Positions 57,851 through 64,000 of a DNA stretch of 64,000 bases are shown here, in pieces (within the stretch, counting starts at the first letter, position 1; the number at the start of each line of letters is the position of its first letter). Under the pieces are notes generated by a model. That model was not told the origin of the DNA and ran no database searches. It was given only the letters and a program-made list of their open reading frames with translations. The stretch comes from Cercis canadensis (lineage: Eukaryota > Streptophyta > Magnoliopsida > Fabales > Fabaceae). The stretch spans positions 70,806 to 134,805 of the forward strand of contig QAOA01008668.1 in assembly GCA_003255065.1 (NCBI GenBank). The letters are read 5' to 3'. Both the position numbers and the translations under genes were made by a program.

Positions 57851-58286
57851 TCCCATAACCCAAAAAGGATGTAGGCTTGGATAAGGAAAAGTATTGTGCT
57901 TTCCAAAGAGGAAGAAGCCGTGACATAGATAATTGCAGACATTTTCGCAACCTTATCGAATATCTTCTCAAGGAAGGGTATCTACAAAAATTTTGGGCTA
58001 AAATCCCCTCCCCAACTTAAAGACCTTAAAATAGAGGCAGTTGACCCAGAGAAACCTAAACCCTTGACCAAAACCATCACAGAAGCTGATCTCTAAATCG
58101 GCACCAGCCAAACTAGTAGGAAGACCCAGGTGAAACGCCGCTGGAATTATCTATACCATAACCGGTGGATTTGTGGGAGGTGGAGCATCTAGATCTTCTC
58201 GAAAAAGGCATGAGCGAGTTGCATAAAAACATAAGAAATAGGTCCTCTATACTACCATAACTCTTGTTCGAAAAAGCCAGCCTAGC

Positions 58287-58745
58287 ATGATCATATCTTT
58301 CTCTGACAATGATTATGGAACCATTAATCGAGAACATGATGACCATATAATCATATCTTGCTTTGTAGCTAATTATGAGGTCCGCAATGTCCTGATTGAC
58401 CAAGGAAACTTGATAGATGTCTTTTTCTACCATGCCTTCACCCAACTTAGCATCCTAATTTCCAACCTCGAGCATTCCCTTAGAACTCATGTGGGTTTTT
58501 CAGGAACTCATGTCGAAGTTAAGGGAACCATCATTCTCAGAACCACCTTGGGAGATTTCCCCAGTTTGGCTAATGCTAAGGTTAGGTTTTTGGTCATTGA
58601 TTGTCCATCAGCATACAATGTCATTCTAGGCCGACCTTCTCTTAACCGGATAAATGCTATAGTGTCCACTAAGCACCTTCTGTTCAAATTTCCCACAATA
58701 TCAAGAACGGTCGGACAGGCTAGAGGAGACCAGTTCCTATGAAGT
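58287..58745 (+). pseudogene. Gypsy protease region (fossil)
   Basis: Reads VRNVLIDQGNLIDVFFYHAF, corresponding to the retropepsin stretch LVDQGSSADVLFYDAF in Tat elements, then YNVILGRPSLNRINAIVST. It belongs to the same fossil. Confidence 0.75.
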
Positions 58746-59133
58746 ATTATAACATCAGCCTGTCAATAGATTATTCTAAACCCTAAAAATAAAAAAAAAA
58801 CTCCAGCTAGACCGACACAAACAACCAAGTTCCCATTAAAGAGCTTGACAACAAAAAAGGCAATGTTAAGAATCGACTTAAACTAGAAGACGAGCTCACA
58901 ACACTTTAGGTCGGCAGAAATAATAATCAGACAGTCCAAGTAGGGTTGAAAATCCTACCGAAAAATCTCAAAAAACTCACCAACCTTCTTATAGCGAACG
59001 TCAACCTGTCAGACATGCCAGGTATTAACCCAAATTTTATTTGCCATAAGCTTGTTGTAAACACAGGTGCCAAACCAATCAGGCAAAAGAAAAGAATTTT
59101 TGGCCCTGCAAACAGAAAGCAATCCAAGAGGAG

Positions 59134-59700
59134 GTGCAAAAGTTGCTTGATGCCGACTTTATAAGAGAACTACCATATGCAACTTGGCTATCAAATGTAG
59201 TCATGGTAAAAAAGGCAAATGGAAAGTGGATGATGTGTGCGGATTTCTCTGACCTTAACAAAGCCTGCCTAAAAGATCTATACCTCCTCCTGAGTATCGA
59301 AAAGCTCATGGACAGAGTGTCTAGATATAAGCTCTTAAGCTTTATGGATGCATACTCAAGCTACAACTAGATTAGGATGCACCCTGACGATGAGGCGAAA
59401 ATAGCTTTTATTACCGAGAAAGTAATTTATTTCTACAAAATGATATCATTCGGCTTGAAGAATACTGGATCCATATGCTAAAGATTAGCAGACAAGGTGC
59501 TACAAAATCAGATAGGGAGGAATGTCGAGATATATGTTGACAACATGTTGGTAAAATTATGTTTCGATTTAGAGCACCTTGAAGATTTGGAGGAAATATT
59601 CACCGAGCTGACAAAGCATAACATGCACCTGAATCCCTCCAAGTATGCATTCGGGGTTGAGGCTGAAAAATTCCTAGGGTTCATATTAACAAACAGATGA
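59134..59700 (+). pseudogene. Gypsy reverse transcriptase region (fossil)
   Basis: Reads ATWLSNVVMVKKANGKWMM, DFSDLNKACLKD, LLSFMDAYSSYN, MISFGLKNTGSICQRL and VEIYVDNMLVK. The order and wording are those of Tat-lineage Ty3/Gypsy reverse transcriptase. Confidence 0.85.
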
Positions 59701-60299
59701 ATAGAGGCCAATCTAGACAAATGCCAGACCATCATCAATATAGAACTACCAAGAACCATTAGAAAGGTGTAGAGATTAGAGGGAATGATTGTGGTCCTCT
59801 CCAGATTCATATCCAAGTCGACAGATAGAGCCCTCCCTTTTTTCAAAACCTTCAAACAAATCAAGAATTATAATGGACCACATAATGCTAGCAAGCCTTT
59901 GATTAGTTAAAGCAATATTTGACCTCACTACCCTTCTTTTCTAAGCCAAAATAAGGAGAAACATTATTTGTATGCCTAGCCAGCAATGACCAGGCAGTCA
60001 ACTTGGCTCTTATCCAAGAAGAGCACAAACTTCAATTCCTTATATACTACATCAATCACGTCTTCCAAGCCTCAGAACTTAAGTTCCAAAAAATCAGGAA
60101 ACTTACCTACGCCATTTTCCTGTCAGCCTACCGTCTAAGACCATGCTTTCAAAATCATCTAATAATTGTCTGAACTGACCACTAAATACGACAAGTCCTC
60201 CATAGGCCTGATCTAATAAGGTGCATACTTGGATGGTCAGTAGAACTCTTAAAGTATACACTTTCATATTAGCCTTGGGAAGTAGTTAAAGCTCAAGCT

Positions 60300-60610
60300 C
60301 TAGCTGATTTTGTGGTAGAATTCACTCAAGTAGAAGGACCTAAATCAAAATAGCTGACCAAATGGACTTTGTCAGTGGATGGATCGTCCAACCTGAAAGG
60401 ATGGGAGCAGGGATAATCGTAGAAAGACTGGAAGGAATAATCATAGAACATTCTCTACATTTTGAATTCCTCATCTCTAATAACCAAGTAAAGTATGAGG
60501 CTCTCATCGCCAGTTTACATTGCCCTAGAGCTCAGAGCATAAATTCTCAAGGTTCTAAGCGATTTAGCTAGTGACCAGCTAAATAAAAGGAGAATATCAA
60601 GCAAAAGACT
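60300..60610 (+). pseudogene. Gypsy RNase H region (fossil)
   Basis: Reads ALADFVVEFT at the start and GIIIEHSLHFEFLISNNQVKYEALIA, the RNase H pattern of this lineage (NNEAEYEALIA in typical members). Confidence 0.65.
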
Positions 60611-61089
60611 TTTAAATGGCCAGATACTTAGACAAAGCCAAAACCCTCATCTCTAGCTTTAAAAAATTTAAAATCCACCACATCCTAAGAAATGAAAATA
60701 CCTAAGCCGATATTCTCTTAAAGCTCGCTAGCAACAAGAAACTAGGAAATAATCAAACGATAATATAAGAAACACTCCTTAGCCCGAGCGTCAAACATGA
60801 TGAAGTGTTTGGCATAAACAACGAAACTCCATCCTAGACCACCACAATCAAATAATACCTCAAAATAGGATAACTACCAAATGAGAAAGCTGTAGCTCGA
60901 AAACTCTAACGGATGGTTTGTAACTACTACCTTGAAGGAGAAATGCTCTATAAGCAAGGCTACTACACCCCACTTTTAAAATGCCTAACCCTAGAATAAT
61001 CTCACTACGTTTTGAAGGAAAGTCATGAACTCATCCGTGGTTACCAAATTGGAGCACACTCACTAGTAGCCAGAGTCCTCTGAATTGGT

Positions 61090-61810
61090 TACTAATGCCC
61101 GACCTTGTGAGTTGACGCTTCCGACCCCGTGAAAAAGTGTGACAAGTGCCAAAAATTTACCCATATTCACTTGGCAACATCCTCCGACCTTTACACGAGG
61201 TTGAGCCTTCACCATTCTACAAGTGGGGACTAGACCTCCTAGGTCATTTCCTAGTAACAGCCGGGTAAAAGAAATTTCTAATTGTTGCAATTGACTATTT
61301 TTCTAAGCGGATTGAAGTCGAGCCCTTGGCTACCATCACAGCAAAAAATGCTAAGAAATTTGTTCAAACTTTCATAATTTGTAGGTTTGGAATCCCACAT
61401 ACAATAACAACAGACAATAGGAACCAATTCATAGAACTAGGGTTCCATAAATTTTGTGCCAACCTACAAGTTAGGTTGAACTTCACCTTAGCTGAGCATC
61501 CCCAGGCAAATGGATAGGTCAAAGCAACAAACCAAATAATACTAGAAGGACTGAAAAAGAGGTTAGATCATACCAAAGGAAAATGGACTGAAGAACTCCC
61601 ATGGGTGTTATGGTCTTACCGGACAACCCCGCAGATCTCCATAGGTGAATCGCCTTATAAACTCATTTATGGAACTGAAGCAATGATATCGGTAGAAATC
61701 AGAGAACCTAGCTGGAGAAGAGAACATTTCAATGCCAAGTATAACCAAATAGAAATGCATACAAGTTTAGAACCGCTGGAAGAAGAAAGAGAAAAAGGCC
61801 AGACTTAAAA
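61090..61810 (+). pseudogene. Gypsy integrase region (fossil)
   Basis: Holds CDKCQKFTHIH (zinc-binding part), ITAKNAKKFVQTFIICRFG, IPHTITTDNRNQFI, LAEHPQANG and WSYRTTPQISIGESPYKLIYG, in the usual order of the integrase core. Sequence to 62070 holds the C-terminal part (RTWNVTNLRIYEE). Confidence 0.85.
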
Positions 61811-62079
61811 TGTTAGTGTACAAGAAAAGAATCAGGAGATACTACAATACTAAATTTAGACCTAGAGACTTCCGACCAGACAACCTTGTCCTCCGAAAAG
61901 CAGATATCACAAGAAAACACCTCAACGAAGACAAGCTCACCCTAAACTGGGAAGGTCCATACTAAGTTCAAGAAGTGCTAAGAAAAGGTTCTTACAAACT
62001 TGTAACCATAGAAGACTTCCAAGTCCCTAGAACCTGGAATGTAACTAATCTCAGGATCTATGAAGAATAATGCACTTTT

Positions 62080-62860
62080 AGTTACCACTGAGTGAAAATA
62101 TTGAGTTGTATCAAGCATTTGTAACCTTAACTATGAGTGCAAACACTAAAAGGACCAATGTCCTCTAAGCTGGTGAAATACCGAGCTGTATCAAGTGTTC
62201 GTAACCTCAGCTGAGTCCAAACACTAAATCAAAGGATAAGCTTGTCCTAAGCTGGTGAAATCCTAGCTTGGTCAAGGCCAAATACTTTCAATATAAATTA
62301 CCGAGCTTTAAATTAATCTGATTGTCTCTAGTTAAATCTATAAAGCTTATTATGTTCTGGTCTTATTTAAACTAATTGGATAAAATCCTTCGATCAAGAT
62401 ATTTTCCGAGTAAAATTTGGAACATAGGATAAAACCCTAGTCATGACTATCAATAACCAAGTATGGGTCTTTTAAATAATGACTACTTGACCTATTAGGT
62501 GCCAACTTTTAAAATAGCAAAAACGGAAATGAGCTGTTCATTTAACATGAATGCCAAAACCAAATACTTCATTTTAAAAATATTCGAGCTGATGTTTCTA
62601 GGCATCCGAAGGGAGATTTCTTTGGAAATCGTTTCTAAGCTAACGCCCGGTCTGTGGATTTAAGGTTGATAAATGAACTTACATTTCAAAAAATTCAATA
62701 TACATTATCTCGATTAAAATACGAGTAGAAAGACTAAGAAACAATCAAATGTAATAAAAGCGAACTTTATTTATGAGTTGCGAGAATCACAAAAAAAAAA
62801 AAAATCAAATATACATAAAATAAAAATACAAACTAATCCTCCGAACTTTAACGACTTCGT
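62080..62860. other. Non-coding 3' region of the Gypsy fossil
   Basis: Between pol and the antisense ORF lie degenerate repeats of GAGCTGTATCAAG(T/C)(G/A)TT and CTAAGCTGGTGAAAT (about 62110-62270). No gene seen. Confidence 0.55.
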
Positions 62861-62867
62861 TATTCTA

Positions 62868-63990
62868 GGCCGAGTCAAAATCCTGCCCGGATTCGTCCAC
62901 TTGGAGCTCAGCATCATCACCGTTGTCATTGTCATCTGTCTCTACCAGCTGGCTGGCTCAAACTTTTTTATAGTAGTCAAAGCCCTCAAGCTGAAAATCG
63001 AGAAATTGTAACTTTGCCTTCTTTATGGCCAGGTTAAAGCCTTTCTCATAGGCGGCAACATAGTTCTTCTCGATCTTTTTTTCGGCACGAACTTTCAGCT
63101 TGGCTTTGGACTGACGAGCTCGGTTCAGACACCGATCCCTTTGATACTAGATCTCCCTTTCCTGGATCTCTGAGGAGCGAGCCAATTCAAGGGTCACCTG
63201 CATCTACTCTGTCTCAGCAACATGCTGAGCGTCCAGCTCGTCGTTCCGATTCTGGACCCAGATGACCTCGTCCTCAGCCTTCTTTAGGGCAACCATGGCA
63301 AACTTCATTGATGGCCGAGAGCATTCCTATTCCTCTTGCAGCTTCTTCATGGCATCATCTGCCTTGGATGCCCTCTCTTGTAGTTCATGAACTACGACCA
63401 GGTTCCATGTTACATTTGACAGTAAGTATCTGTGTAGTAGCACGTTTGATGCCTTGGTATCCTAGTCTTTATCTGCAATGTTGATTATCGAGTCCAACCT
63501 TTCACTAAAGGGGAACTGCGCATTCCAAAAAGATAGGCTCGAGTGACTGCGGTCTTCTTCAACAACAACAGTAAGAAAATTTTCAAAATGTTTGACCTCT
63601 AAGTTAGGGTCTTTGCTGAGTTAACAGAGGCCGGATCTGGCCTCGAGAAGTCAACTTTGGTGGAGGTTTTCTATCTCTTTGCTCCTTTGTCCTTGCCCAG
63701 AGGCTCAGCAAAAGCAGCAGCATGAGTTTTCACTCGACGCTTCTCAGTATGGACTGCCTTGGCAGGTTCGGCGATAGTTCTCTCGGGCTCCCCGCTTTTC
63801 TTCTTAGCCAAGATCTTCACGAGCTTGGACATGCGAACCATATTGGCTTTGCGGATTTTTTCGTCTGCAAGTTAAATCAAGATTGGTTAATGGTCTTAGC
63901 AAAGTCCAAAGTAAAAAAGACAATAAATATTGACCAATCAAATCTTTGGCTCTCAACTTAACTAACTTGGATTTCTCGTAAGTAAGCTAA
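62868..63990 (-). pseudogene. Antisense coiled-coil ORF of the Tat-like fossil
   Basis: The minus strand reads MVRMSKLVKILAKKKSGEPE, later ELQERASKADDAMKKLQEE, KFAMVALKKAEDEV, QSKAKLKVRAEKKIEKNYV and an acidic end ELQVDESGQDFDSA before a stop. It is rich in Lys/Glu heptad-like segments. Some Tat-group elements (Grande, some Ogre kin) are known to carry an ORF opposite to gag-pol downstream of integrase; position and orientation fit. It is broken. Confidence 0.6.
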
Positions 63991-64000
63991 AAAATAATTC

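Larger units (their letters stand above)
56247..64000 (+). mobile_element. Ty3/Gypsy fossil, Tat-like lineage, runs off the window
   Basis: Left LTR about 56247-56577 (TATA-like CCTTATAAATAACCC near 56381), followed by a primer-binding region TTGGTACCGTCTGTGAGAA. Then come gag, protease, reverse transcriptase, RNase H and integrase parts up to about 62070, then a long 3' region with a reverse-oriented ORF. That extra antisense ORF and the RT wording (SNVVMVKKANGKWMMCADF) point to the Tat group. It is broken in many places (more than twenty) and looks old. The right LTR is not in the window. Confidence 0.8.

Overview
The window is nuclear DNA of a eudicot plant. Evidence: plant-type NB-ARC resistance genes with BED zinc fingers, spliceosomal introns, a dense mix of plant transposons (CACTA, hAT, MULE-type, Copia, Ty3/Gypsy, L1-type LINE, tRNA-derived SINEs) and very AT-rich spacers. 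The species cannot be told from sequence alone; BED-NB-ARC genes are best known from trees such as poplar, but that is only a hint. Scattered single Ns, nine of them flanked by near-identical repeats, show that this is a draft, probably heterozygous, assembly.

Layout. 1-5411: right-hand part of a CACTA element with a decayed TNP2 transposase; its left end lies outside the window. An hAT-like element (652-1822) and a Gypsy remnant (about 2220-2788) are nested in it. 5412-24192 and 27810-34547: two copies of one ancestral unit of about 6.7 kb, each carrying a minus-strand BED-NB-ARC gene (now pseudogenes, 16898-18851 and 29848-31978). Copy 1 has grown to 18.8 kb by insertion of a Copia element (5884-10552), an inverted-repeat element with a nested hAT-like element (10985-16844), an LTR inside the gene (17920-18524), a SINE (20292-20474) and an hAT element (21542-23816). 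Between the copies lies the only NB-ARC gene with an intact reading frame (25104-26162, plus strand); it has no LRR and no visible BED finger.

34548-40640 is gene-free: an inverted pair of AT-rich repeats, a CACTA-type end, and a long LTR-like block (38468-40283). 40640-46515 is a decayed minus-strand LINE with ORF1 knuckle, endonuclease, reverse transcriptase, zinc-binding and RNase H parts. 46578-48006 is a MULE-like element with a solo LTR in one of its inverted repeats. 48158-54777 is a SIRE-like Copia fossil with matching target duplications, itself carrying a MULE-type MITE (52549-52963). 55640-56260 is a plant-mobile-domain fragment, abutted by a Tat-like Ty3/Gypsy fossil that runs off the window end and carries an antisense coiled-coil ORF.

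The biology of most interest is the small BED-NB-ARC cluster. Its members share an exon structure (BED exon, intron, NB-ARC exon, 3' exon), end right after the NB-ARC without leucine-rich repeats, have a degenerate MHD motif and stop just before a splice donor. Two members also share an acidic, serine-rich tail. Everything else is best read as layered transposon history, which the internal duplication lets one order in time.
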